NCBI GenBank assembly: GCA_004322005.1
Contig: SCRF01000074.1
Location: forward strand, 1-35,518
DNA length: 35,518 nucleotides
Direction of reading: 5' to 3'
Source: Rhodanobacter sp.
Lineage (GTDB): Bacteria; Pseudomonadota; Gammaproteobacteria; Xanthomonadales; Rhodanobacteraceae
Both the position numbers and the translations under genes were made by a program. The notes below the pieces were generated by a model. The model worked only from the letters and a program-made list of their open reading frames with translations, had not been told where the DNA came from and searched no databases. How positions within the stretch are numbered: position 1 is the stretch's first letter; the number at the start of each line of letters is the position of its first letter. Below are positions 24,473 through 32,290 of the stretch, piece after piece.

Positions 24473-24999
24473 GCGATCTTCCATTGCCGCGCGAAATTCG
24501 CTGCGTGCTGGTGCCGGTGGGCAATCTGCGTCTGCTGCTGCCCAATGCCAGCATTGCCGAGGTGATTACCCGAAGCACCCCCGAGCCGGTGGCGGGCGCC
24601 CCCGACTGGCTGCTGGGGCGCATTGCATGGCGCGGCTGGCGCGTGCCGCTGGTGTCGTTCACGCGCCTGACCGGCGCGGAGGAAGGCGATGCCGAGCTGA
24701 GCGTTCGCGTGGCCGTGTTCAAGGCGCTCGGCGGCAATCCGAAACTGCCGTTCATCGCTGTCCTGACACAGGGTTTTCCGCGGCTGACCACGTTGAACGC
24801 CGAATTGATCATCCCCACCCATGACGGCAGCACGCTGCCGCCCGGCGTTCGCGCGCAAGTGCTGGTGCGCGACGACGTCGCGATGATCCCCGATCTGGAG
24901 TGGATCGAAAGCGAGCTGCTGGGATTGATGGATGATACGGACCTGACGCAATCGCCTGCGTCCGGCGATGCATCCGAGTTTTCGGGCATGGCAGGCTGA
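24469..24999 (+). CDS. chpC: CheW-like adaptor ChpC
   Basis: ChpC is a second CheW-type adaptor of Pil-Chp systems, proposed to link other receptors to ChpA. The 176-residue protein has a CheW domain with CVLVPVGNLRLLLPNASIAEVI, GAPDWLLGRIAWRGWRVPLVSFTRL (the counterpart of the CheW 'GxxxxRG..vPvvdl' motif) and FIAVLTQGFPRL. The C-terminal DDTDLTQSPASGDASEF tail looks disordered. The ATG overlaps the chpB stop as ATGA. It is the last gene of the operon. The 134-nt gap to the convergent rsmE shows no clear terminator. Confidence 0.9.
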   Translation: MSDLPLPREIRCVLVPVGNLRLLLPNASIAEVITRSTPEPVAGAPDWLLGRIAWRGWRVPLVSFTRLTGAEEGDAELSVRVAVFKALGGNPKLPFIAVLTQGFPRLTTLNAELIIPTHDGSTLPPGVRAQVLVRDDVAMIPDLEWIESELLGLMDDTDLTQSPASGDASEFSGMAG

Positions 25000-25133
25000 C
25001 GGCCCGGTCAGGTTCCTGATCTTGCGGCATCGGCGCAGCGGCCCGCCTGGGGGGATACCCGCGGCACCGGGGTTTTCATGGCGGTCGAGGGCGCACGGCG
25101 AGCGTTGCGGCTGGGCACGCTCCTGTGCCGTCT

Positions 25134-25868
25134 CTAACCGTCGCCGTGCAGCGCCTGCAACGCCGCCAGTGCGGCCAACCCCGCGGTTTCCGTGCGCAGG
25201 ATGCGCGGCCCCAGTCGCAACCCGCCGAAGCCCGCCAGGGTCAGCGCAGCGACATCGCGCTCGCCCAGCCCGCCCTCCGGCCCGACGACCAGCAGGCCGG
25301 CGGCCGTCGTGAAGCGCAATTCACGTGCAGACTGTGTGGCTTGCGGCAGCAAGGCCAGTCGCAGCGCCCCGTCTTCGACAAGACCGTCCAGCCAGGCCGC
25401 CAACGGCAAGGCCGGATGGATCTCGGGCAAGCATGCGCGGCCGCTCTGTTCGCAGGCGCTGGCCGCCACCGCGCGCCAGTGCAGCAGCCGCTTTTCCGCA
25501 CGCGCCGCATCCAGCTTCACTTCCGCACGCTCGGTCAGCAGCGGCACGATGCGCACCACGCCGAGCTCGGTCGCCTTCTGCACGATCAGGTCCATCTTCT
25601 CGCCGCGCGCGACCCCTTGCGCCAGGGTCAGCGCCAGCGGCGATTCATTGTCCGGAACCTGCCGCGCCTGAACCTGCACGACAACCTCGCGCCTGGTCAG
25701 TGTGAGGATGCGGGCCGAGTAGTCGCAGCCGTCGCCGTTGAACAGCGTGAGCGGATCGCCCGCCACCAGACGCAGCACGCGGGTGGCGTGTTCGGCGGCT
25801 GGTGCCGGCAACGGCAGTTCGGCGCCGACGGCAAGCGGCAAGTCGACATGGAGACGGATGTTGCGCAT
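25134..25868 (-). CDS. rsmE: 16S rRNA (uracil1498-N3)-methyltransferase
   Basis: RsmE methylates N3 of U1498 in 16S rRNA using S-adenosylmethionine. The 244-residue protein has an N-terminal PUA-like domain (HATRVLRLVAGDPLTLFNGDGCDYSARI) and a C-terminal SPOUT methyltransferase with ARGEKMDLIVQKATELGVVRIVPLLTERAEVKL, the AdoMet loop VVGPEGGLGERDV, and the knot segment LRLGPRILRTETAGLAALAALQ. Length and motifs are standard for the family. It is transcribed alone, convergent with chpC and divergent from the small secreted protein gene. Confidence 0.96.
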   Translation of the reverse strand: MRNIRLHVDLPLAVGAELPLPAPAAEHATRVLRLVAGDPLTLFNGDGCDYSARILTLTRREVVVQVQARQVPDNESPLALTLAQGVARGEKMDLIVQKATELGVVRIVPLLTERAEVKLDAARAEKRLLHWRAVAASACEQSGRACLPEIHPALPLAAWLDGLVEDGALRLALLPQATQSARELRFTTAAGLLVVGPEGGLGERDVAALTLAGFGGLRLGPRILRTETAGLAALAALQALHGDG

Positions 25869-25983
25869 GCGGCGGCGGGCGGCAAAGACGCAAGCATAAC
25901 CGAGCGCGGTAGGTTCCCGGATTCATGCCGTACCGGCGTGGCGGCAAGCTGAATGCCCGCGAGACGATCGGGCACCATGCCTT

Positions 25984-26003
25984 GCCTGTCGCAAGCGACA
26001 GGC
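25984..26003. other. Perfect 8-bp hairpin in the leader of the small secreted protein gene
   Basis: GCCTGTCG, loop CAAG and CGACAGGC form a perfect stem about 46 nt before the ATG at 26049. In RNA it would be a stable tetraloop hairpin, and in DNA a possible operator. There is no direct evidence of function. Confidence 0.45.
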
Positions 26004-26048
26004 GCAGCATTCGGGAAGCCCCCCAAGGGCGCGACCGAGGTTACCGAC

Positions 26049-26357
26049 ATGTCCAGATTACCCATTGCCATGTTCGCCCTGCTGACCGGGCTGGGCATCA
26101 ATGCGAGCGCCATCGCGCAGAACCCGAAACCGGCGAGCGCCGTCCATGCCAGCCAGAAAAACGACGAGCGCCAGTTGATCAAGCCCGGCGACCGCAACTG
26201 CCTGCAGCAGACCGGCAGCCTGATCCGGGCCAGGAAAGGCCATTGCCTGCCGCTGCCGGGTCAGAGTTACAGCGGGGACGAACTGCAGCGCACCGGCGCC
26301 ACGGATACGGCCCATGCGTTGCAGATGCTCGATCCCAGGATCAGCATCGGGCACTGA
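26049..26357 (+). CDS. Small exported protein of unknown function (102 aa)
   Basis: The first 23 residues form a signal peptide (MSRLPIAMFALLTGLGINASAIA, broken here after 20: hydrophobic core then AIA before QN) with predicted cleavage after AIA. The mature part of about 79 residues is basic and has two Cys in NCLQQTGSLIRARKGHCLP, likely a disulfide loop, followed by GQSYSGDELQRTGATDTAHALQMLDP. This resembles small secreted proteins often seen in Xanthomonadales, with no known function. GAGG about 8 nt upstream of the ATG supports the start. It is convergent with bioA and divergent from rsmE, so it is probably monocistronic. Confidence 0.75.
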   Translation: MSRLPIAMFALLTGLGINASAIAQNPKPASAVHASQKNDERQLIKPGDRNCLQQTGSLIRARKGHCLPLPGQSYSGDELQRTGATDTAHALQMLDPRISIGH

Positions 26358-26377
26358 GTTCCGTGCCGCGGTTTCCG

Positions 26378-26396
26378 TGCCGCATCACCTGCGGCA
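26378..26396. terminator. Weak hairpin between convergent genes
   Basis: TGCCGCA, a 5-nt loop and TGCGGCA form a perfect 7-bp stem in the 49-nt gap between the small secreted gene and bioA. There is no T-run on either side, so terminator activity is uncertain. Confidence 0.3.
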
Positions 26397-26406
26397 GCGG
26401 TGACGT

Positions 26407-27771
26407 TCAACCCTTCACGGCATGTTCGATGCCGGCCACGGCTGCGGCGACCAGCAGATCGATCTGCTGTTCGGTCACCACATACGGCGGCATGAAATAC
26501 ACCACGTTGCCGAGCGGGCGCAGCAGCACGCCGTGCTGCAGACCATGCAGATAGACGCGCAGGCCGCGTCGCTCGGTTGCCGGGAACGGGCGCCGGCTGG
26601 CCTTGTCGGCGACCAGTTCGACCGCCGCGATCATGCCGGTCTGACGCACGTCGGCCACATGCGGGTGCCCGCGCAGCGGCTCCAGCCGCATGGCGAGATG
26701 TGCGGCCAGTGCACGGTTGCGTTCCAGCACCGGCTCGTCGCGGAAGATCGCCAGCGTCTCCAGCGCCACCCGGCAGGCCAGCGGGTTGCCGGTATAGCTG
26801 TGCGAGTGCAGGAACGCCTTGCCGGTGTTGTATTCCGCGTAGAAAGCATCATAGACCCGGGTCGTCGTGAGCACCGCCGACAACGGCAGGAAGCCGGCGG
26901 TGAGTCCCTTCGACAGGCACAGAAAGTCGGGCGTCACCATCGCCTGCTCGCAGGCGAACAAGGTGCCGGTACGACCGAAGCCTACCGCGATTTCGTCGGC
27001 GATGAAATGCACGTCGAACTCGTCGCACAGGGTGCGCAGGCCGGTCAGGTAATCGGGGTGATACATGCGCATGCCACCGGCGCACTGCACCAGCGGTTCG
27101 ACGATCACCGCGCAGGTTTCGTGCGCGTGGTGTTGCAGCAGTTCGCGTAACTCTTGCAGCCGGCGCGCGGCGGTCTGCCGCGGACTTTCGCCGGGTTCGC
27201 CTTCGTAACTGTCCGGTGAGGGGGCCAGCAAGGGCGTCAGCAGCAGCGGCGCATAGGTCTTGCGATACAGCGCCACGTCGCTCACCGACAGCGCGCCCAG
27301 CGTCTCGCCGTGATAGCTGCCACTTAGCGCAATGAAGCGGGTTTTCTCGCCATGGCCCTGGTTGAGCCAGTAGTGGAAGCTCATCTTCAGCGCCACCTCG
27401 ATCGCCGACGAGCCGTTGTCGGCATAGAACACCCGCTCCAGCCCCGGCGGCGTGACGCGCACCAGTGCCTCGGCCAGCTCGATCGCCGGTTCGTGGGTGA
27501 AACCGGCAAAGATCACGTGCTCCAGCGTGCGCGCCTGCTCGGCCAGCGCGGCGGCAATGCGCGGGTTGGCGTGGCCGAACAGATTGGTCCACCACGAGCT
27601 GATGCCGTCAAGGTAGCGGCGGCCGTCGGCATCGATCAGCCACATGCCTTCGCCGCGCACGATCGGCACCATCGGCACGCTTTCGTGATCGTGCATCTGC
27701 GTGCACGGGTGCCACACGTGCCTGAGATCGCGCGCGGCGAGCGCGGCGTTGCGGTTTGCGGTCGTCGTCAT
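26407..27771 (-). CDS. bioA: Adenosylmethionine-8-amino-7-oxononanoate aminotransferase
   Basis: BioA makes 7,8-diaminopelargonate in biotin synthesis, using S-adenosylmethionine as amino donor and PLP as cofactor. The 454-residue class III aminotransferase shows RHVWHPCTQM at the N-terminus, DGISSWWTNLFGH, VFYADNGSSAIEVALKM, VEPLVQCAGGMRMYHPDYL, HFIADEIAVGFGRTG and the PLP lysine K288 in FLCLSKGLTAGFLPLS. SSWW and GGMRMYHP distinguish BioA from related aminotransferases. The frame is open far upstream, but the homologous part begins at this ATG. The ribosome site is weak. No other bio genes are adjacent. It is divergent from gspN with a 70-nt gap. Confidence 0.95.
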   Translation of the reverse strand: MTTTANRNAALAARDLRHVWHPCTQMHDHESVPMVPIVRGEGMWLIDADGRRYLDGISSWWTNLFGHANPRIAAALAEQARTLEHVIFAGFTHEPAIELAEALVRVTPPGLERVFYADNGSSAIEVALKMSFHYWLNQGHGEKTRFIALSGSYHGETLGALSVSDVALYRKTYAPLLLTPLLAPSPDSYEGEPGESPRQTAARRLQELRELLQHHAHETCAVIVEPLVQCAGGMRMYHPDYLTGLRTLCDEFDVHFIADEIAVGFGRTGTLFACEQAMVTPDFLCLSKGLTAGFLPLSAVLTTTRVYDAFYAEYNTGKAFLHSHSYTGNPLACRVALETLAIFRDEPVLERNRALAAHLAMRLEPLRGHPHVADVRQTGMIAAVELVADKASRRPFPATERRGLRVYLHGLQHGVLLRPLGNVVYFMPPYVVTEQQIDLLVAAAVAGIEHAVKG

Positions 27772-27841
27772 CCGGCTATCATCGGCGCTCGGCGGTCGAC
27801 GCTCAAGTCGATCTCGCGAAGTCATCCCATGGAAGCGACGC

Positions 27842-28645
27842 TTGAAGTACCTGCGAAACAGCCTGATCGGTATCGGTGCGCTGGTGATGGCCGTGGCGTT
27901 GCTGCTGTGGTTCCTGCCGGCCCGCTGGGCGCTGCCATGGGCAGGATCGCAGTTGCATGGCCTGCGTCTGCGACAGGTGCATGGCCTGCTGTGGGAGGGC
28001 CGGGCCGACCAGGTGCTGGCGACCGACGGCAGGCGGCTGGGGCAACTGCACTGGCAGTTGTCGCGGCGGCTGTTGCTCGGCAAGCTGCAGTCGCAGTTGG
28101 ACTTCAAGGGGCCGCAAGGTGATTTCTCCGGCGCGATGCGGCGTCTCCCGGACGGCCGCATCGCATGGCACAAAGTAAGCGCGCGCATCGATCTGGCCGC
28201 ACTGGGGCCACGCGCGGCGTCGCCGCTGGGCCAGCCCCGCGGCGAGCTGCAACTGACCGTCGAGCATGCCTTGCTGCAAGGCGGCTGGCCGCTGCAATTG
28301 CAGGCGCACGCACAGTACCGGCATGCGGTCATGCGCACGCGCGATGGCGACGTGGCGCTGGGCGGCCTGGATGCCGATGCGCAGGCGCACAGCGGGGTGA
28401 TCGAGGCGCAACTGCATGACGACGGCCATGGTCCGCTGCGGGTCGACGGCACGCTGCAACTGAGTCCGCTGGGCTGGCGGGTGGACGCGACGCTGCGTCC
28501 GCGGCAGACTGACCCTTCGCTGCGCCGCTGGCTGACCGGGTTGGGATCGCCGGACGCCGACGGCGCCGTGCATATTCATCGCAGCAGTGGCCTGGCCGGC
28601 AGCATGCCGGCACCACCGCAAACCAGGACGCGGGAAATTCCATGA
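27842..28645 (+). CDS. gspN: Type II secretion system protein N (GspN)
   Basis: GspN is a bitopic inner-membrane component of some type II secretion systems. The 267-residue protein has one N-terminal membrane helix followed by the family pattern LPARWALPWAGSQLHGLRLRQVHGLLWEGRADQV, a beta-rich periplasmic body, and LRRWLTGLGSPDADGAVHIHRSSGL near the C-terminus. No ATG precedes the membrane helix in this frame. TTG at 27842, with GGAAG 6 nt upstream, gives a complete helix, whereas GTG 27884 and ATG 27887 would cut it. The stop overlaps the next gene as ATGA. No other gsp gene lies in the window, so it is separated from the main cluster. Confidence 0.75.
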   Translation: MKYLRNSLIGIGALVMAVALLLWFLPARWALPWAGSQLHGLRLRQVHGLLWEGRADQVLATDGRRLGQLHWQLSRRLLLGKLQSQLDFKGPQGDFSGAMRRLPDGRIAWHKVSARIDLAALGPRAASPLGQPRGELQLTVEHALLQGGWPLQLQAHAQYRHAVMRTRDGDVALGGLDADAQAHSGVIEAQLHDDGHGPLRVDGTLQLSPLGWRVDATLRPRQTDPSLRRWLTGLGSPDADGAVHIHRSSGLAGSMPAPPQTRTREIP

Positions 28646-29418
28646 CGACTGACATCACCGTAATGGCCTTGGCCGCCGCACGCGAGGCCGCGGCCGCTGC
28701 CGCCGAAGTGATCCGGCATTACTGGCGACGCGGCGTGGCGGTGGAGATCAAGGCCGACGCCACGCCGGTCACCATCGCCGACCGCGAAGCCGAGCGTGCG
28801 ATCCGGCAGATCCTGCAGGCGGCGCTGCCGCAGGCATCGATCTATGGCGAGGAGTTCGGCCAGGAAGGCGAGCGCGGCGGCTTGCTGTGGCTGGTCGACC
28901 CGCTCGACGGGACCAAGAGTTTCGTGCGGCGCACGCCGTTCTTCTCCACCCAGATCGCCTTGATGGATGGCGATGCGTTGATTCTCGGTGTCTCCAGCGC
29001 ACCGATCTTCGGCGAGACGATGTGGGCGAGCAGCGGTCGCGGTGCGTGGCTCGATGGCGAGCGCGTGCAGGTGGCGGACACCGCGGCGGTCGGCGAGGCA
29101 TCGATTTCCACCGGCAATATCCGGACCCTGACCGCCGATGCCCGCTGGGATGCGCTCGGTGCCCTGATCCGCGACAGCAACCGGATTCGCGGCTACGGCG
29201 ACTTCTGCCATTACCACCTGCTGGCACGCGGCAGCCTGGACCTGGTGATCGAGTCGGACGTGAACATCCTGGATATCGCCGCACTGGCGGTGATCGTGCG
29301 CGAGGCCGGCGGCGTCTTCACCGACCTGGATGGCGCGGCGCTGACGCTGGACACGCGCAGCGTACTGGCCGGTACGCCGGCGATCCACGAACAGGCGTTA
29401 CGCCGGCTGCGCCGCTGA
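28642..29418 (+). CDS. hisN: Inositol-monophosphatase-family protein, probable histidinol-phosphatase
   Basis: The 258-residue protein has the Mg-dependent IMPase motifs: E70 in YGEEFG, DPLDGTKSF with D86 and D89, and the C-terminal ESDVNILDIAALAVIVREAGG. The order of motifs and the phrases ATPVTIADREAE and FCHYHLLARGSLDLVIE resemble HisN-type histidinol-phosphatases, which give L-histidinol in histidine synthesis. An inositol-1-monophosphatase or another sugar phosphatase remains possible. It is translationally coupled to gspN (ATGA overlap) and convergent with the lipase foldase gene, with only 14 nt between stops. A second family member, cysQ, lies 3 kb downstream. Confidence 0.75.
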   Translation: MTTDITVMALAAAREAAAAAAEVIRHYWRRGVAVEIKADATPVTIADREAERAIRQILQAALPQASIYGEEFGQEGERGGLLWLVDPLDGTKSFVRRTPFFSTQIALMDGDALILGVSSAPIFGETMWASSGRGAWLDGERVQVADTAAVGEASISTGNIRTLTADARWDALGALIRDSNRIRGYGDFCHYHLLARGSLDLVIESDVNILDIAALAVIVREAGGVFTDLDGAALTLDTRSVLAGTPAIHEQALRRLRR

Positions 29419-29432
29419 GGGCTTGTCGTCGA

Positions 29433-30464
29433 TCACTGTACGGTAGTGCCGGGCAGCGTGCCGTATTGCATCGCCTGTACCTGGATCCGCTCGGGACCAT
29501 GAAAACTGTCATGCAGCAATTGCTGCAGCGCCACCTGCCGTTGTTGCGCGTCGAGCGCGTCATTCGCGCGGATACGCCGACTCCGCTGAGCGTAGGCATC
29601 CAGCCGCGCCTGCCACTGGGCGCGGCGTTGATCCAGTTGCGCCAGCCGCGCGGCGGCCGCATCGCCCCATGGCTGCGCACGCTCGGCATAGCGGGTGGCC
29701 GGGTCGGCATGGGTCTCGTCGAGCACTGCGGTTTGTTGCTGCACCAGCTCGCCGACGCTGGCCTGGGCGTGTGCCTCGCGTTCGGCGGCAGGCAGGGCGG
29801 CGTCCAGCGTCTGCAGCTGCCGGGCCTTTTCCGTGCCGGACAGGTTGTGCTTGGTGTCGATCGCGAGTCGCTGCAGCAATTGCTGTTGCGATACTTGCCC
29901 GGCACCGTAGAACGCCTCGGCCAGGGTGTCGCCGAGCATCTGCCGGCGCAGGGCATCCACGCGCGCGAACTGCGCGGCCAGCGGCAGGCCGGGCTGGTTG
30001 GCCAGTTCGGCTGCGGCCTGCTGGTAGCGGACGTAGCGATCGAAAGTCTGCATGACCTCCTCGACCAGCGGCTCGTCGAGATGACGGTGCAACAAGTCCT
30101 CGTGCAGCAACTGGCGGATGCCGCGCAGATCGGTTTCGCCGAGCAGGGTGAGGTAGTAGTCGAACAGCCTTCGCAGCGCCATATCAGGTTTCAGATGACC
30201 GCCGAAACCGGTGCTGACGCCACCATCCGCTACCGTGCCACGCAATGAGCCTTCGCGCAGCGCGCGCTCCGGATCGCGCACGTGCACGGCAGCGGAGACC
30301 GGTTCCGCGGTGAATGCAGTGGCCGCCGGCGCGGTGATCGTCGCTGCCGCGGGTTGACTCCGGATCGCGGTCGGTGGCAAGGAGGGCCGCAAATACCCGA
30401 TCAGCAGCCCCGCGCAAACCAGCGCCGCGCCGGGTATCAACCCCGGGTGGCGGCGTGGCTTCAC
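29433..30464 (-). CDS. lifO: Lipase-specific foldase (lipase chaperone)
   Basis: Foldases of this family are inner-membrane-anchored periplasmic steric chaperones that fold their cognate secreted lipase. The 343-residue protein has an N-terminal membrane helix (about 9-25), a Pro/Ala/Thr-rich variable linker (about 27-60) and a helical folding domain. The family motif RxxFDY(F/C)LSAxGE appears as RRLFDYYLTLLGE at 98-110, with Tyr and Leu at two positions that are usually Phe/Cys and Ala. The helical remainder (RYVRYQQAAAEL, RRQMLGDTLAEAFYG) fits LifO. The start is GTG overlapping the lipase stop as GTGA, so lipase and foldase are made together. Confidence 0.92.
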   Translation of the reverse strand: MKPRRHPGLIPGAALVCAGLLIGYLRPSLPPTAIRSQPAAATITAPAATAFTAEPVSAAVHVRDPERALREGSLRGTVADGGVSTGFGGHLKPDMALRRLFDYYLTLLGETDLRGIRQLLHEDLLHRHLDEPLVEEVMQTFDRYVRYQQAAAELANQPGLPLAAQFARVDALRRQMLGDTLAEAFYGAGQVSQQQLLQRLAIDTKHNLSGTEKARQLQTLDAALPAAEREAHAQASVGELVQQQTAVLDETHADPATRYAERAQPWGDAAAARLAQLDQRRAQWQARLDAYAQRSRRIRANDALDAQQRQVALQQLLHDSFHGPERIQVQAMQYGTLPGTTVQ

Positions 30465-31408
30465 AGGCCCTGGCCCTTGAGACGGTTCGCCTGGCTGCGA
30501 TAGACCTCGACCGGGTCGGCCGAAAACCATCCGCGCAAGCCGAACAGCTGGTTGATCTCGTCCAGATGGTTCCAGCCGTAATTGTCCCGGATCACCGTGC
30601 CCCAGTGGCTGGAGCAGCGACCGACCAGGCCGTCATTCGCGCTGCCGTCGAAAAACAGGCTGCCGGCGGCCAGCAGGGCATCGGAGGGATCGATCAGGTT
30701 GGTCACCGGCGAGGTGCCGCCGAAGGAATAGTAGCGGATGCCATTGACCAGGCCCGCACCGGAACCGCAGGGCGAGGTCGGCATTCCGTTCGGAAACTGC
30801 GCATTGAACTGGGCGGCCCCGCCACTGGACAACTGCTCCAGCGCATCGAGGGCGTTCTGCGGATCGTTGCCGCCGGAGAAGGTGTTGATCAGGTTGCCCA
30901 GCGCCGTCGCAAAATTGACCGCCAGCCAGCGCTGCACCGAGCCGGCCGGGGCCAGCACGATGATGCCGTCAGCCACCGCACTCCCAGTGTGCGGCGTGCC
31001 GAAGCTGGTGACCGAGGCGACCAGGTCCGGACGCACGGCGGCGACGTAACGGATCGTCAGGCCACCCTGGCTGTGGCCGATCAGATTGAACTTGCGGTAG
31101 CCGTAGATCGCCTGCAGGTTCTCCAGTTGCGCAATCAACTGGTTGCCGCGGGTCACTTCGTCGCCGAGCTGGCTGACCTGGGCGACATACGTGGTGGCGC
31201 CGCCGCTGCGCAACCCGTCGGTAATGCCGTACCAGTAATCGACGCTGTCGAACAGCTGATCAAAGCCGAACAGCCCATGGACCAGCACGATCGGATAGCG
31301 GGTTTGCGTGTAGCCGCTGCCGGAGTCGGCCCGCGCCGTGCCCGACAGCACGAACGAGAGCAACAGTATGGCCACGGCAGTCCGCAATGCGACTGGCAAG
31401 ATGCGCAT
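30461..31408 (-). CDS. lipA: Secreted triacylglycerol lipase, foldase-dependent
   Basis: The 315-residue protein is a family I lipase of the Pseudomonas/Burkholderia type. The signal peptide runs to ARA|DS near residue 27. The oxyanion segment IVLVHGLFGFD is at 40-50, the nucleophile elbow GHSQGG has Ser113, the acid lies in ANDGLVGRCSSHWG, and the catalytic His is in NHLDEINQLFG. Cys in TSPCGSG and VGRCSS probably form the conserved disulfide, and the Asp residues near the end bind calcium in relatives. It hydrolyses long-chain triglycerides outside the cell after folding by LifO and export by type II secretion. AGGGGAA precedes the ATG at 31408. A plausible promoter lies about 95 nt upstream. 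Confidence 0.93.
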   Translation of the reverse strand: MRILPVALRTAVAILLLSFVLSGTARADSGSGYTQTRYPIVLVHGLFGFDQLFDSVDYWYGITDGLRSGGATTYVAQVSQLGDEVTRGNQLIAQLENLQAIYGYRKFNLIGHSQGGLTIRYVAAVRPDLVASVTSFGTPHTGSAVADGIIVLAPAGSVQRWLAVNFATALGNLINTFSGGNDPQNALDALEQLSSGGAAQFNAQFPNGMPTSPCGSGAGLVNGIRYYSFGGTSPVTNLIDPSDALLAAGSLFFDGSANDGLVGRCSSHWGTVIRDNYGWNHLDEINQLFGLRGWFSADPVEVYRSQANRLKGQGL

Positions 31409-31732
31409 GAAATTCCCCTTTTGACGTTGGATGTCGGTGACACGTGACGACGATCGCAAGCGCCCCTTTGCCTTTGCCTGCCAAGCGTCCCGTACGCCGG
31501 AGTATGTCCACGCCATTCCGGCAAGGTCAACAAAAAAAGCATGGAATATCAGCGTATTGTGTTGTGCGCTGCAGAATTGAGGGGCGCCCCCCTTGCCACT
31601 TTCTCAGGCGGAATGACGGGGCGGCCCGATGTGCATACGCACACGTGCGGAATGGTTCCAAAGTGGCATGCGGGGAAAGCGCAGCCGGCCCGGCCCCGGC
31701 GAGACGGCGCGCGCAGAGGTTAGAATGGGCGG
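31409..31732. other. Divergent intergenic region between lipase and nudE
   Basis: No gene is visible in these 324 nt. The lipase-proximal half holds the likely lipase promoter (31501-31530) and an A7 run. The nudE-proximal half contains small palindromes: GGGGCGCCCC near 31583-31592, and CGCAC-AC-GTGCG near 31639-31650. These could be operator sites. A promoter for nudE was not resolved. Confidence 0.5.
31501..31530 (-). promoter_or_regulatory. Probable sigma-70 promoter of the lipase-foldase operon
   Basis: Read on the minus strand, TTGACC (31530-31525) and CATACT (31506-31501) are separated by 18 nt and match the -35 and -10 consensus at 5/6 and 4/6 positions. An A/T run (T7 on this strand) lies just upstream of the -35. 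The implied leader is about 88 nt. Confidence 0.45.
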
Positions 31733-32290
31733 ATGCGCAAACTACCCATCGTCCACGCCGCGCGAGACGTCATCGACAGCGATTTCCTGCGTGTCGAGCA
31801 GCTCGATCTGGAATTTTCCAATGGCGTGCGCCGCACCTACGAGCGTCTGAAGGGCAGCGGGCTGGGTGCGGTGATCATCGTGCCGATGCTGGACGACGAC
31901 ACCGTGCTGCTGGTGCGCGAATACGGTGCCGGCGTGGGCCGCTATGAGCTGGGGTTGCCGAAAGGCCGGCTGGATCGGGACGAGACCGCCGAGCAGGGTG
32001 CCGAGCGCGAGCTGAAGGAAGAGGTCGGCTACGGCGCGCACCGGCTGAAGATCCTGCACAATCTGTCGCTGTCGCCGGCCTACATGACGCACATGGCGCA
32101 TGTGGTGCTGGCACAGGATCTGTATCCGGAACGACTGATCGGCGACGAGCCGGAGGAGCTTGAGGTGGTGCCCTGGAAGATGGCCGAACTGCACACCCTG
32201 CTGGGGCGCGACGACGTGACCGAAGGCCGCTCGATCGCCGCGCTGTTCATGGCCCGCGAATATCTCGCCGGGCGCTTTCAGCGGACATGA
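31733..32290 (+). CDS. nudE: ADP compounds hydrolase NudE (Nudix)
   Basis: NudE hydrolyses ADP-ribose, diadenosine polyphosphates and NADH to AMP and a second product. The 185-residue protein equals the E. coli enzyme in length and has a full Nudix box beginning at G78 (GRLDRDETAEQGAERELKEEVG) with R92, E93, E96, E97 and G99 in place. The upstream VREYGAGVGRYELGLPKGRL and the downstream LSLSPAYMTHMAHVVLAQDLYPERL are typical of NudE. The stop overlaps the cysQ ATG (ATGA). Pairing with cysQ suggests joint clean-up of adenine nucleotide metabolites. Confidence 0.94.
   Translation: MRKLPIVHAARDVIDSDFLRVEQLDLEFSNGVRRTYERLKGSGLGAVIIVPMLDDDTVLLVREYGAGVGRYELGLPKGRLDRDETAEQGAERELKEEVGYGAHRLKILHNLSLSPAYMTHMAHVVLAQDLYPERLIGDEPEELEVVPWKMAELHTLLGRDDVTEGRSIAALFMAREYLAGRFQRT

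Noticed and set aside
27772..28452. In-frame extension upstream of bioA.
   Set aside because: It is antisense to gspN, and its composition is unlike BioA. The aminotransferase homology starts right after the ATG at 27771.
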